Origin: Brachyhypopomus gauderio
Taxonomy: Eukaryota > Chordata > Actinopteri > Gymnotiformes > Hypopomidae
Direction of reading: 5' to 3'
Assembly (NCBI RefSeq): GCF_052324685.1
Contig: NC_135223.1
Span: 10,407,766-10,471,765, forward strand
DNA: 64,000 bases
The notes beneath the pieces are model-generated. The model did not search any database. It was not told the origin of the DNA and worked only from the letters and a program-made list of their open reading frames with translations. Positions 15,680 through 27,305 of the stretch are shown here, piece by piece (positions within the stretch are counted from its first letter, which is position 1; each line of letters starts with the position of its first letter). Both the position numbers and the translations under genes were made by a program.

Positions 15680-16346
15680 ATGTAATCAGGTTGCTAGGAC
15701 TCTTTGGAAATCACATGTCAAAGATTTAATTTTCAGACATGATCAGACCTCTTTTAAAGACATCCTGCACATTGCTGTGTGATATAGTGAGCGACGTGTA
15801 GTCTATTCTATTATTTTGTTCACCGGTAAAATGATGACACGATGGACAAAATGCATAGCTCTATTCGATGTACAGTAAACCTTTTGCACACTTTAAACCG
15901 TAGTGCCCCACCTGCTTCCGGCAAAGCTCGATGATCAAATTAAACGCTAATGTCACTGAATCAAACACGGACATGCTCGTAAAAGATCATTTATATTTTA
16001 AATCAAGACTATTCACGTCTTGATTTAGGTTAGACAGGTCCTTGGCAACGACCTCCATAGACAAATTATAATTTGCAAACCATTCAATTGTGTACTCGTG
16101 TAGTCTGGCCGTTTAAATGTCTGGGTTTTTTTTACGTGAGATGCGCGTCAGTGACATCGCGCTGCCCAATCTGCTCGTGCGCGGAGACGCTCATAACTCA
16201 CGCGCTCCGCTCCTCGCGTCTCGATCTCCTCGAGCTCGCGGCTGGTATTGTGCGCTGCTGATTCAGTGCCTTAAGCATCCTCCCAACGCCACCGAGCCAA
16301 CGTGCAGCGCCGCGGGGCATTTTGAACGCTTCGACAAAAGACGACA
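15680..16346 (+). promoter_or_regulatory. stmn2: stmn2 upstream region and 5' UTR
   Basis: The sequence changes from AT-rich to CpG-rich over 16130-16340, as expected for a promoter and 5' UTR just before the stmn2 ATG at 16347. No clean TATA box and no clear RE1/NRSE silencer (known at mammalian SCG10) was found by eye. The transcription start is not resolved. Confidence 0.45.
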
Positions 16347-17702
16347 ATGGACAAAATTGCTGTTGGTGAGTAGCTTCAATTTCTTGGTTAGTAGGTACTA
16401 ATTTGTCCGCGCTTAATGGTGGTTGTCTAATTTCACTGTAGACGAATGACTGGCGTTATTCGTCGTAGTTCGGTGCTTGGGGTATTAGAAACACACGTCT
16501 GTCTATAAATCATAGCCTATTAATAAAGACTTAGGAAATAATTTGACTGTAGCCAAACGCATCAGTTGTATTGCATACTTTTCTTTAAGGACAGTAGCAG
16601 CCATCCTTTCAGTAGTGTAATTAATAAACATCAATAGACTGATCAATTATTTGGAAAAAAGATAGGATTAATAAATGTAAATAAATACAAAGAATATCTG
16701 CATTCATTTATATGCCAAAACATTTTCGATGCCGCACCTGCCACATTACCCCGGCTCCTGCTTTAACAGCATAATGCAGAAAGACCCCACCCAAGACACC
16801 CGGCATTTTAGCCTACGATGGTCGGGCGATAGGCTGAACAAAATATACCTCCTATCTAAGATGTTATGGTGTTTTTTAGATCAATTTAATTCTAGAACTC
16901 TACATACTATTTAACAGTGGGGTAATTTTCACCTTTCATCTATTCAAGAACGCGTACATCTTGTGTATGCGATCGTCATTGTGTATATTCCCTGGTCCTT
17001 AATTGCTTAATGTCTTGATTATTGGCAAAATAATTTATCAGGAACACACGGTAGTGTAATTGATTCATTCAAAATATACTGATGTACAGTTAATTTTGTG
17101 TTAAAGATTCGGAGAAACCGTTTAGTAAAAGTCCAACATTTATAACCCAGTGCCCGGTTTTTATCAGTATGCTGGTCAGTTTATTGAACGCCAATATGTC
17201 GGAACAGCAAAAGGAAATATATTGTAGGTTACAGGCCTAAAGATAATCACGGATCATTGATTTCTAGGGAGGGTAACACAACAGACAGATGATGAGTTCT
17301 GTTGTGTGGTTATTTAATACAACAATAACAAAAGAACAATATTTACCAAGCAACAATAATCTAAACAAAACAAAAAACATGAACACAAAAGAGGTTTCAT
17401 TATTTTTAAAAGAAGACCACAGATGAGCTGACCCTCAGTTTTTGTTCTGCGAGCTTGGATTTAAATGGGTGTGACTTTTTTATGACCCAGACACACGAAG
17501 CGAACCCCATGCTCAGCTTATTGTAAGAGAAGGCGTTTAAGTGGCCAGCCACTTCTGATTGTTGTTGTTTCAGGCCACTTCTGATTTATTTATTGTCTCA
17601 TTATATTGATTCAGTTCAGTACCAGCTTATGTTAAGGAATGTTCTGGTTCTGGTTCTGATGGTGAGAAAAGGGGTTGTCTTTCACTTTTACATATCACAC
17701 TT

Positions 17703-17784
<82 letters not shown>

Positions 17785-20173
17785 TATCCATCTTCAATGC
17801 TGGCTTTAAAAGCTGTGGGCTGCAACATCAGACCTGTATTGAACAAGCTGGATGGGGAGAGGTAGCGGACCCAGACTGGGAGGCTGGCCAGCCCTGCAGC
17901 AATGGAACACTGCACACCATGGCCTTTGCAGCACGGGGCTAATCATTACTGACGGTGTGCGGACGCTGGCGGATGGCCGAGCTCGGGGGGCCAGGGGCCG
18001 GTTTCTTTGCTGCTGTGCTAAGAGCTGCTGGGATGTGGTGGCTCTGGGGGGGTCTATGTTTAATTGAAAAGGTCAGGATTGGGGGTGGCAGGAGTGATAT
18101 CAGAGGCTACGTGTATCTCCTCCTTACCGGGGGCGGCCCGGCACCCCGATGCCGTTTCTAGTTTAGGTGTGTTCTTTTGGATAATGGAGTTTGGAGGACG
18201 TGCCTACAACATGTGGAAGTCTAAAGAGGGCAGGAACTGACCAGCCTTATCACCCTCCTGCATATTTCATGAGGCTGAGATCTCTGTCGCTGGACATCGG
18301 TCTTCATGCCCCATGGGTACTGCAACAAGCCTGATAATGTCTGCTTGCTTTGACAACTGATATGTCCATTCTTAAACAACCTAAACAACTAGAATTATTT
18401 GGAATCTATACCAGTGTATTGCCAGTGTGGTGTGTGGGATCTATAAATCACTGGATATAACATCACAGATATTTGAATTGACTAACATTATTTATATACT
18501 GATAAAATATAATGAAATGCAATATTTATAGTAGTTTTATATTAACAACAATGGATGTAAATGATCAATACCAAACACTGTAAATAATGCACAGTAAATT
18601 ATCAATACCAAGCAAGTGAATTCATTACCGAACCTAAAAGTAGCAGCTGGGTAAGATTTCAAGCGGAATATTGTAAAGAGATTGTGTCTAACTTCATTTC
18701 TATAGAACAGTGCAGAGTTTTGGGATTTTGGGATGTTTCCATCAAAAGGTTCTGTATCCTCGCATAAACACAGGAAACACGTGAGCCAGGGAGTATTAAG
18801 TTGCTCTTTGCAAAAATGACTCCTCAATTCTTTCTCATCTCCGCATCATAACAATGTCACCCACAACTTCAAGCCACCCTGAATTTTCATGTCATGATTT
18901 CAGTATATTGTTGTTATTATTATATTCAGCACAAATGATTGTTGGATAGCCGCAGCATTCTGAGGGTCGTTGCTAATATGGGGGGTGATGCTCTATTCTC
19001 CCAGCATACAAGGAGAAGATGAAGGAGCTGTCGGTGTTCTCCCTCATATGCTCCTGTTTTAACCCGAGACTACACAAAAACCTTGACTCCAAGTCAGATT
19101 GTAAGTAAATCTCTTCTTGGTAATGCTCATGCCGTCTATTCTCTTGCATTATAATGGGTGATGCTAAATCATCATAAATGGTAAAAAAAAAAGTTCTACT
19201 CACATTATTTGAATACCTTTCAAATGAACAGGAGAAAAATGTACCAGGCAATCAATCTTATTATTCCTGGAGGTGTTCTCTGTGAGTGAGAGTACAATGG
19301 TGGTCCTACGTCGAGAGATCACTGTGTGATCGCTTCACCCCTGTGACTGTTGCGCAGACATGGAGGTGAAGCCCATTACCAAGAGGACGTCAGGGCAGGC
19401 CTTTGAAGTGATCCTGAAGCCCCCGTCTCCGGTGTCAGACGTGGCGCACAGCATCACGTCCCCTCCCAAGAAGATGGACGTCTCTCTGGAAGACATCCAG
19501 AAGAAACTCGAGGCTGCCGAGGACCGCAGGAGAGTGAGTGTCCAGGCTGGCCACGCCCACTGCGCCCGCTGCTCTCTGGAGTGCTAGACTTTCTTCAGCG
19601 ACGTCCATTATTTATTGATGTAGTTATATATCAATATACATAATGGCAATTTAGGTTTTACATTAGTTGCACTATAGACCTCTGCCTTGTGGAGCAGGTT
19701 CTAGGTGACCTAGAAAAAGTAAATAGCTTATTGAACTAATTGGCTACATGAATCCCTCTAGGTGGTTTATTTACAGAAAACCACAGGTTCAGCTGTTATT
19801 AGATCTTGGCACTTACTCTTAGCCAACAGTTCCTTTCCGCATTGCTAAGAGGTTCTGTTGGTGTCTGCCCTGCCCAGTGCCAGGAGGCCCAGGTGCTCAA
19901 GACTCTGGCAGAGAAGCGGGAGCACGAGCGTGACGTGCTCCTCAAGGCCATGGAGGAGAACAACAACTTCAGCAAGATGGCTGAGGAGAAGCTCATTCTG
20001 AAGATGGAGCAGATCAGCGAGAACCGCAGGGCCCACCTTGCGGCCATGATGGCACGCTTGCAGGAGAAGGTAAGATGATGGGGATGATGGAGACGATGGA
20101 GCTGGCGGAGAGCTTTATGAAAAGGAGGGAACATCGGCCTTGCTTGTGTTCTCCTGTGACCCCCCCCGTCTTT

Positions 20174-20215
<42 letters not shown>

Positions 20216-20279
20216 CCAGGAGCGGCATGCTGCAGTGGTCCGCAGGAACAAGGAGATGAGAGAAGAGCTCACAGCGTGA
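16347..20279 (+). CDS. stmn2: Stathmin-2 (SCG10-like microtubule regulator)
   Basis: Five coding exons: 16347-16365, 19005-19100, 19358-19533, 19878-20069 and 20220-20279, giving 180 residues (human STMN2 179). Stathmin-2 binds tubulin dimers and promotes microtubule dynamics in growing axons. The N-terminal membrane anchor [19 protein letters not shown] carries the palmitoylated pair Cys22 and Cys24. Ser62 and Ser73, each followed by Pro, match the JNK sites of mammalian STMN2. The stathmin-like domain runs from about residue 78, with the helical [20 protein letters not shown] block that is STMN2-specific rather than STMN3/4. The C-terminus is [18 protein letters not shown]. The a/b fish paralog is not resolved. 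The last intron has an unusual poly-C acceptor tract. The gene converges on hey1, as in human. Confidence 0.94.
17706..17781. repeat. (TA)n microsatellite in stmn2 intron 1
   Basis: About 38 uninterrupted TA units inside the 2.6-kb first intron. Confidence 0.97.
20176..20214 (+). repeat. stmn2: 39-C homopolymer as splice-acceptor tract of stmn2
   Basis: An unbroken run of 39 C ends three bases before the acceptor AG at 20218-20219 of the last stmn2 exon, so it is the polypyrimidine tract. A further C7 lies just upstream (20161-20167). Length slippage or assembly error is likely here. Confidence 0.95.
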
Positions 20280-20454
20280 AGGCATCCTCCTCTTCCTCAG
20301 TCCCTTCATCAGCCCACCTATCCTCCTGTTACACACACACAAACACACACGCACGCAGTACTATCTAGTAAGTAACACACTCCTATACAGTTTAAATGGT
20401 CTTGCTTGATTTCATAGATTATCACTCATAGATTTTGTAAATACATCATTTTTA

Positions 20455-20587
<133 letters not shown>

Positions 20588-21383
20588 GATTAAACAAAAA
20601 CATTCAGCAATTGTATTAAATCAGTCCATGATACAGGATCATTATTTATTTACTTTTTTTTACTCTTATAATTTGTTTATTTATTGGTTGAAAAACTTCT
20701 GGAACTATCTAGTGAAAGGCTTTGATGTTGTGAGTAAGCACACTTGTTTACAACTGCAGTGTTAAATGATGCTCAGTTTCTATGTCATTGTGAAAAATGC
20801 AAAAAAAGACTGTTGCACTCAAGCCCTGGTATCCTAGAGACCCTTACACACATCAATAAATATACAACTAACCAACCATGCAGTTACACCTATACACAAC
20901 ACATTTTAGACACGTCAGTCTCTTCATCTACCAGCTGGCTTGAAGCAGCGTTGTTACCGTGGTTTCTCTTTGACGCATATAAGAGGGGCAGTTCTGCTTA
21001 CTGTGCTGGTCATTGGAATCTTCTGGTCAGCAGTACCCTAACTCCGTCTCCCCGAGCAACGTGTAGGCTTCATGCCAAACGCAAAATGTCCGTCTCCTTT
21101 CTGACGTTCTCCGCCTGGGAGCGTGTTTTTTCTCCCCTTTCACTTTAAGTAAACACCGTGTCCTTTCTCTGTGATGGAAATCCAAATTCCTCTGCTCAAG
21201 GTCGACCTTGGCCGTCAGTTTCTGTTCAAATGAATCAAACGAAGTCAGTTTTGCCTATTGCAACGTCCCACTTTTCAGTGTGGGGTTCATTCTGACTCAA
21301 TGATACATGTAACATCTTTGCCAGTCGAATGTATTATCCTCCTAACTTCAGCCTTTGAGGACTGAATATGTTTTGTGTGAGTA

Positions 21384-21387
<4 letters not shown>

Positions 21388-21445
<58 letters not shown>
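21388..21445 (+). repeat. (TG)n microsatellite
   Basis: About 29 TG units on the stmn2 sense strand, within the probable 3' UTR. UG repeats in RNA are known binding sites for TDP-43-type proteins. Confidence 0.95.
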
Positions 21446-21447
<2 letters not shown>

Positions 21448-21680
21448 TGTGTGTATGTGTGTATGTTTGTGTGTGTCTATGTTAGGGTGGCCAAGCTTTG
21501 TGACCTTTCTCTTTGGAAGCGAAATGCAAGATGGGAACAGAATAAGCATTGAATAATTTTTTTAGTATTATTTTACTGTTTCCTATCAAAATATGCCTGC
21601 CTGCATCTTCTGCTGTGTAAATTGTGTTTCCCCTCATTTCTCTGTGTGCAAAATTTGGTGAATAAAGATTTGAGGTTCTG

Positions 21681-22187
21681 TGAACATTGCGTGGGCTGTA
21701 TTTGTTTGGCCGTGAGTCATTGGCTACACTTCTGTACCTGCACTTCCATTTTTAGGCAGTGGATGGCAGTAAAGATCTTCATGAACAGAACAAAAACTGA
21801 TTCGCCAATTAGCAAAAAAAAAAAAAAAAAAAAAAACCCATCAATAAGCATAAGCACCATAACTTCCCTGAAGTAACTGAATGTCATTTCCAGTTTAATG
21901 ACATTTTAGTGCTTAATAGTTGATATTGTTAACCAGAATCTCAATGTATGGCCCAATGGCTCAAAATTAAGCAAATGAAAATCATTACAGAATAGGTCAT
22001 CTGGTTGAATGGAACTTGGATAGAGTTAAGTATATTATTAACAAATACAACACAGTGGTTTATTTTCTGTTCTTGTTGAAATCAAACTAATGAGCACTTT
22101 TAAGAAGATCTAATCAGGCAATTGTAACATGTAAATGATCTTAACCATGTTTAAGAAAATATGCAACTGTTTAATGCAAATCTCAGA
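21681..22187. other. Short convergent spacer between stmn2 and hey1
   Basis: Roughly 500 bases separate the predicted 3' ends of the two convergent genes. The spacer holds an A23 run (21814-21836) and is otherwise AT-rich without a gene. Confidence 0.55.
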
Positions 22188-22613
22188 CTTTATTTTTCAA
22201 AGAAGCTTTAAGTACAACCTGACTATTAATGTATAATATGTTGCTTTAATTCAGTGAGCTTGTTTAGATGCCTGGGAAATGTTCACAAATAATGTTTAAT
22301 GTTTTTTTCTCTCAACAGTTTCTTGAAAACACAGTGGTCAATATTTCAACATTATACAAATGGTTTTTACATACATCTGAGAAATGCACACGCAGTTCTC
22401 TATCAGGTAGAAATCCCCCAAAAGACAGACTAAGGAATGTCTTGCCCCATTTTGAGCAGATTGTATTTTCTTTGCAGTACTTTCCTTGCAATAAAACAGT
22501 CCCAGCTCCAAATCTTCATCTCATTGTCCAGAATACTGAGAGACAGGTGAGTAGCAGGAAGCCCATGTATGTGATCCGTTTGTCCAGGACGTCTGTCCAG
22601 GGAACAGGACGGG
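22188..22613 (-). other. hey1: hey1 3' UTR
   Basis: Minus-strand sequence from the hey1 stop codon to an AATAAA signal at about 22188-22195 (read as TTTATT on the plus strand). Its length of about 420 bases is inferred from that signal. Confidence 0.55.
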
Positions 22614-24188
22614 TCAGAAAGCCCCTACCTCTGCCCCCCATGGTCTGTAAGGCTTCCTCTCTGAGGACCGGGGGACAAAGGGCCCCAGTACGGCTGGGGA
22701 GAGAAGAGGGAAGGCTTTGAGTGACAGCGGCAGAGCGGAGAGGGAGGAGAGGGAGGAGAGGGAGGAGAGCAGGGGTAGAGGCAGGGCGCAGGCCATCGAA
22801 GCCACTCCCACCCCTCTCGACTCCGCCCCCGCCACGCCGCTCGACCCAGACGACCCGACACACCGCGAGGAAGAGGAGGATGACGAAGACGACGAGCTGC
22901 TTATGAAGGGAGGGGCTTCTGTCTTCACCTGCGCCCGCCACTGCCGGCGGGGGACGGGGACGGGGCCCGTCCCGAATCCGGGGCTCCAGGCCAAAGGCCC
23001 CAGTCTGGACTGGGCTTCCCGCTGTGAGGCGTAGCTGCTGAGATGTGAGAGCAGACGGACGCGGAACAGCTCTCTGGTGTCCAGGCCCTCCGTGGTGCTC
23101 AGGTAGCGTGCGGTTTCTGCCAGACACTCCCGGAAGCCCAAGCAGTGATAGTCCATAGCCAGAGCCTGCACCTCAAAGAAGCCTTGAAAGCGAAGACATC
23201 AGTGTTTTACTCTAGCCATGATTTATACATTCACCTGCCCACCACATTAGAAACAACTGCCCATTTTATTAGGTGCATTTGTTTTTCAGATGTATTATAC
23301 AGTTTCAGGCAGGGCATACGTTGGTATGCACAGTTTCTCACTGGTCAGCTACCCCAGAGCCACTCTGGAGTGGATCCTGTTTTTGCTGCTCCACCTAGTT
23401 GCTCTGACATGGTCTTGGATTTACTGTGGGTGCTAACATCTAACAACCACAGTGGTGTTGACAGAGTTGTTACTTCTCTGTGCCACTGCTGGGTTGAGAA
23501 TAATGGCCAGCCACCCGAAAAATACCCAGCCATTCTCAAAAGAAACTGAACCAAAAGCATCTCACCTTTGCCACCTGTTGCATGGAGCATCTTCAAGTGA
23601 TCCACAGTCATTTGCAGGATTTCGGCCTTCTCCAGTTTAGCAGAACCCTATTGATGCACGCACACACACCCACATTATTTATTATTATTATGCCAGTACC
23701 ATAGGATCATGGATAACAACGAACCTTCAGTGCTGTAACATACCTGTTTCTCAAGCGCGTTTGGAAGAAGACGTCGTAACTCTGATAAACTGTTGTTGAT
23801 TCTGTCTCGTCGCCTCTTCTCAATTATCTGCAGACACGTTGGAAATGAGTGATTGTTAATTCAGGCTCAATGCAACACACACATGCTAATATACTTTACA
23901 TATTTATGTAAAATACTGTTGTGTTGTTTACGCACTCCTCTACGACGCTTTCGCGCTTCTGTTTGTGTTGTCGTTGATGGTGACAGAGATCTACTAGATG
24001 AGCAAAAGTCCCTAAAACGTAAAGAACACGTACATTGTTATCATAATAAATTAAAATTCTGCATTAAGATTAACATCACTTTAGAAATATTTATTAATTT
24101 ACCCATTCTCATCTGTGCTTTCCCTGTCCACTTCGCCGTTATCGTCCAGTTCGCTGTCAGATGAACTGAAGTCGCGATTCCGCTTCAT
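22614..24188 (-). CDS. hey1: Hey1, bHLH-Orange transcriptional repressor
   Basis: Five exons on the minus strand: 24188-24103, 24011-23936, 23827-23744, 23647-23566 and 23182-22614, giving 298 residues (human HEY1 304). It is a nuclear Notch effector that binds E-box or N-box DNA and represses transcription in vessel, heart and neural development. The N-terminus [16 protein letters not shown] is typical of fish Hey1. The basic region [20 protein letters not shown] has the HEY-family Gly where HES proteins have Pro. The helix-loop-helix continues through [18 protein letters not shown]. The Orange domain follows ([20 protein letters not shown], from about residue 119). The C-terminus [13 protein letters not shown] carries the HEY YRPW variant and a close match to the TEIGAF tail. 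The C-terminal region has a long poly-Ser tract. An in-frame upstream Met at 24368 is rejected because only the 24188 start matches the family. Confidence 0.94.
23215..23530. repeat. Probable dispersed repeat in hey1 intron 4
   Basis: The stretch contains phrases I recognise from repeats scattered in ostariophysan genomes, such as CATTTTATTAGGTGCATTTG, GCCACTCTGGAGTGGATCCT and CAACCACAGTGGTGTTGACA. It fills most of the intron between 23182 and 23566. Family and boundaries are unresolved. Confidence 0.45.
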
Positions 24189-24277
24189 TTGGTACTCTAA
24201 ATGGATACTCCTACTTTGAAATGCCTGCTGTTGTGTACCAGCCCCTGTTAGTCCCAGACTGTAAACACCTCGCGTGT

Positions 24278-24285
24278 TTCCCACG
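24278..24285 (-). promoter_or_regulatory. hey1: RBPJ/Su(H) consensus near hey1 start
   Basis: The minus strand reads CGTGGGAA, a full match to the RBPJ (CSL) consensus YGTGRGAA, about 90 bases upstream of the hey1 ATG. HEY1 is a known direct Notch target through RBPJ sites. A near-match (TGTGGGAG) lies on the plus strand at about 24335. Confidence 0.55.
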
Positions 24286-24391
24286 GTACTATTTCCACTG
24301 CTGCTCTCCTGTACAAGGCTGCGCTGGGCGGGGATGTGGGAGGGCTGTAGAAACACACAACCAATCATAAACTAGCAGCTTCTGGACAATG

Positions 24392-24399
24392 TTTATAAA
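24392..24399 (-). promoter_or_regulatory. hey1: TATA-like element of hey1
   Basis: The palindromic TTTATAAA lies about 205 bases upstream of the hey1 ATG. A CCAAT word (plus strand 24361-24365) lies nearby. If used, transcription would start near 24365, giving a 5' UTR of about 175 bases. Inferred from position only. Confidence 0.4.
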
Positions 24400-25299
24400 T
24401 GCAAAAAAAAAACCCAAAAACAAATTCGAGACCGCTTGATTGTCTAAGATAGAAGTTTCTGATAGTTATTACATGAAGAAAAAAGTTACCCTTATACTTT
24501 TATATTAATATACTTTACTTTAAAAGGCTTTATTGTGGGTCTACTGGAAAAGTTGTTGAGACTAATCTTAAAATGTAAAGGTAAATATATATATGTATTT
24601 TAGTTCCAGTCCATGGTGCTCCTCCTCTGTGGTCATGACAGACGGCATTTTATTTCTGAAAGTACAGCAGTATACAACACAATTGTCCTTATGTACAGAA
24701 AACTATTTTTTTTACCCATATAGAACTCAGATTTGACAAAATCCATTTTATGTAGCGCTTCTATTTCTGACATGGTAAAAAAAAGATCTTAAACTAAAAT
24801 TAGTGTCATATTGACAATCTGCTTCGTTTATGGGGCGTTTGGCTCATCCTCTGTCTTGCCTTCAGTAAATGACATGCTCACCCTGGGGGTTCATGCTGGG
24901 TGACACTGACTTGGCCAGCCAAGAGTATCAGCGTTCTTATGTGTGAACAACTGCCTTAGCGGTCTAGAGAGGCAATTGGCAGTTATCTCAGCAAGACCGG
25001 CATCCATATGTACCCATACACCTGTCTTTCCCCAAAGAGGCTGGATGCTTTTCATTGTCAGCATTTCTGGTTTTCTCTCCATCTTTTTTGCCTTTTCAGG
25101 TTAATCAGGTTAGTCCGCACCTCACTTATCTTTAAGATTTCCACAGAACTTCAGGTTTTAACGTACAGAAAACCCTGTTCTTGACGTATTTGCATGGTGT
25201 GTGCTCAGGCCTGTAATTCTCCAATGACAACATCCTGGCGGTGCTGTTGATCTGCTTTGGAGTGTTTCCAATTCTTCTGTTATCCACTGGCTTTCCATA

Positions 25300-25930
25300 G
25301 TCAATCAATTAATCATAATATATTTATATAGCATTTTTTACAACTGTTGTTGTCACAAAGTAGCTTCACAAGTTCAAGTTTGAGTTCAAGCCCCCAGTGA
25401 GCAAGCCAAGGCCGACAGTGGCAAGAAAAAACCCCATAAGAACACGAAGAAGAAACCTTGAGAGGAACCAAGACTCAAGACACAAGAAGAACCAGGACTC
25501 ATCCTCCTCTGGCCGATGCCGGCCACCATGACAACAGTAATTAAAGAGATATGTAAACAAAGTAGTGATGGGAATGATGAATAGTTCTCATGTTTGTGTG
25601 TATTTATATATACGTGTTCTCTATGTAATTCCTAGACTTCTTACAGTAATAGTCAGTAATAGTAGTCCAGGGCTGTGAAGATACAGTCATAGCAGGGGAG
25701 AATTTGGGGTGGTGAGAGCAGCCAGGGCAGTGGTTTGATCCTTCATCCATAGCTGGTTAGGCAGGAGGTATATATAGTCTGCTATATGTAAATTGGTCTT
25801 CCATAGTCTCCCAGAACCGCTATAGCTAAGCTCACCAGTGCCAGCTTGTCAACAGCGGCTGTGCCGCTCATCGGGTCTTCTGCCTCACAATGACCTCCTT
25901 CATGAGCGCCCACAACATCACTGATCTTTA
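25300..25930. repeat. Probable dispersed repeat of ostariophysan type
   Basis: Phrases such as ATATTTATATAGCATTTTTT, GTGAGCAAGCCAAGGCCGAC, GTGGCAAGAAAAAACCCC and GAAACCTTGAGAGGAACCAA match, from memory, a very common fish interspersed repeat. Downstream text with CAGCCAGGGCAG may belong to the same copy. Class and boundaries are uncertain. Confidence 0.5.
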
Positions 25931-25958
25931 AGAAGCAGCAGCTTCCAGTTTTAACACT

Positions 25959-26149
25959 CTAGATCTACTCCAGACCCACCTTTGTTTCTCTAGATCTACT
26001 CCAGACCCACCTTTGTTTCTCTAGATCTACTCCAGACCCACCTTTGTTTCTCTAGATCTACTCCAGACCCACCTTTGTTTCTCTAGATCTACTCCAGACC
26101 CACCTTTGTTTCTCTAGATCTACTCCAGACCCACCTTTGTTTCTCTAGA
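25959..26149 (+). repeat. Perfect 31-bp tandem repeat, six copies
   Basis: Six identical 31-bp units starting CTAGATCTACTCCAGACCCA fill 25959-26144, followed by five bases of a seventh. The lack of any variation suggests very recent expansion or an assembly effect. Confidence 0.97.
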
Positions 26150-27110
26150 GCGTAAATTCATGGCGTTACACAACTGAGCAGCCAATCATTTAACTGGGTT
26201 CGGTCTCTTCAAATGAAAGAGAGATGTGTAAAATGGTGTTCCTACACGATACACACACATGGATATGCACACCCTTGAGCTGGCAGTATAGCGCAAACCC
26301 GGAAACATGCTGTGGATTCAAAGTGGAGGACGTTTATGTGGCTTTTCTGTGGCGCTACGTGCCAAAGGACTGTTGGAGCGAAGCTAAACCACCATAGTTA
26401 GGGAATCAGATGATTTTGAGTTCACACATGTAATTTCTCCAAGCTAAGCTGCTACACGGTAGCATTTTGTTTGCAAACGAATGGACTGAAATAAGGGCAG
26501 CGCAGATGACACCATTGGATGAGTGTAACTGATTTAATTATTCAGCAAGATGCACTGATAATTCAGAACCAGTGTCCACCAATGCTGCTGAAGGACCCTA
26601 TCGGCATTGGCCACACAGTGACTGGTTACGCACATATCATTTTATTAAATTCCTTGCAACTTTGTAAAACGATCATATCATTATTAGGTCAGTAGGGTCC
26701 AGATGACGGGGGTGAAGTGGATGCATCTGAACCGAGTATTGCTACATCTCTAAGCGGATCTATACACAGTTTGGTAGCACACCATCATCTCAGCATCTCT
26801 ACCCGCCTGCTAAGAAAGCTTCTCCATCTCCACCCCCTCTGCCATGGTGCGGTGGGGGTGGTGCATAAGGAGACATTTGTTAAACCCTGGCATGTGCCCA
26901 GCTGCCTCGCCGTGTCCATCCGGAGGCCTCGGTGAGCGACGGAGCGTGTGTGAGCGTGCGTGTGTGTGTGAGCAAGCGTATGTGTGAGCGTGTGTGTGTG
27001 TTTAGGTGGTGCTGTTTCCCACAGTGGCGATCTAAATCAGCTGTAACCTGATCTCCGTGTGAGCGTGCTGCGGCCAGCTTTTTTCTTCCCACTGACACTC
27101 ACGCTGTTGC

Positions 27111-27114
<4 letters not shown>

Positions 27115-27182
<68 letters not shown>
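27115..27182 (+). repeat. (TG)n microsatellite
   Basis: About 34 TG units, followed by TGAGTGAGTGAG. Confidence 0.95.
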
Positions 27183-27184
<2 letters not shown>

Positions 27185-27238
27185 TGAGTGAGTCAAGGGG
27201 TGTTTCCTTGAGTTTGTCAGGCTCAATGAATATGTCTG

Positions 27239-27239
<1 letters not shown>

Positions 27240-27298
<59 letters not shown>
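27240..27298 (+). repeat. (TG)n microsatellite
   Basis: About 29 TG units, 57 bases after the preceding TG array. Confidence 0.95.

Positions 27299-27305
<7 letters not shown>

Noticed and set aside
15107-15782. Long open frames on both strands with 10-residue periodic peptides
   Set aside because: They are produced by a stop-free 30-bp minisatellite; there is no start context, splice structure or known family.
15680-16346. REST (RE1) silencer expected upstream of SCG10/stmn2
   Set aside because: No full AGCACC-GGACAG bipartite match was found by eye in this region.
22516-23127. Long frames overlapping hey1 exon 5 on both strands
   Set aside because: They are GC-driven shadow frames; only the frame ending at 22614 gives the Orange domain and YRPW tail.
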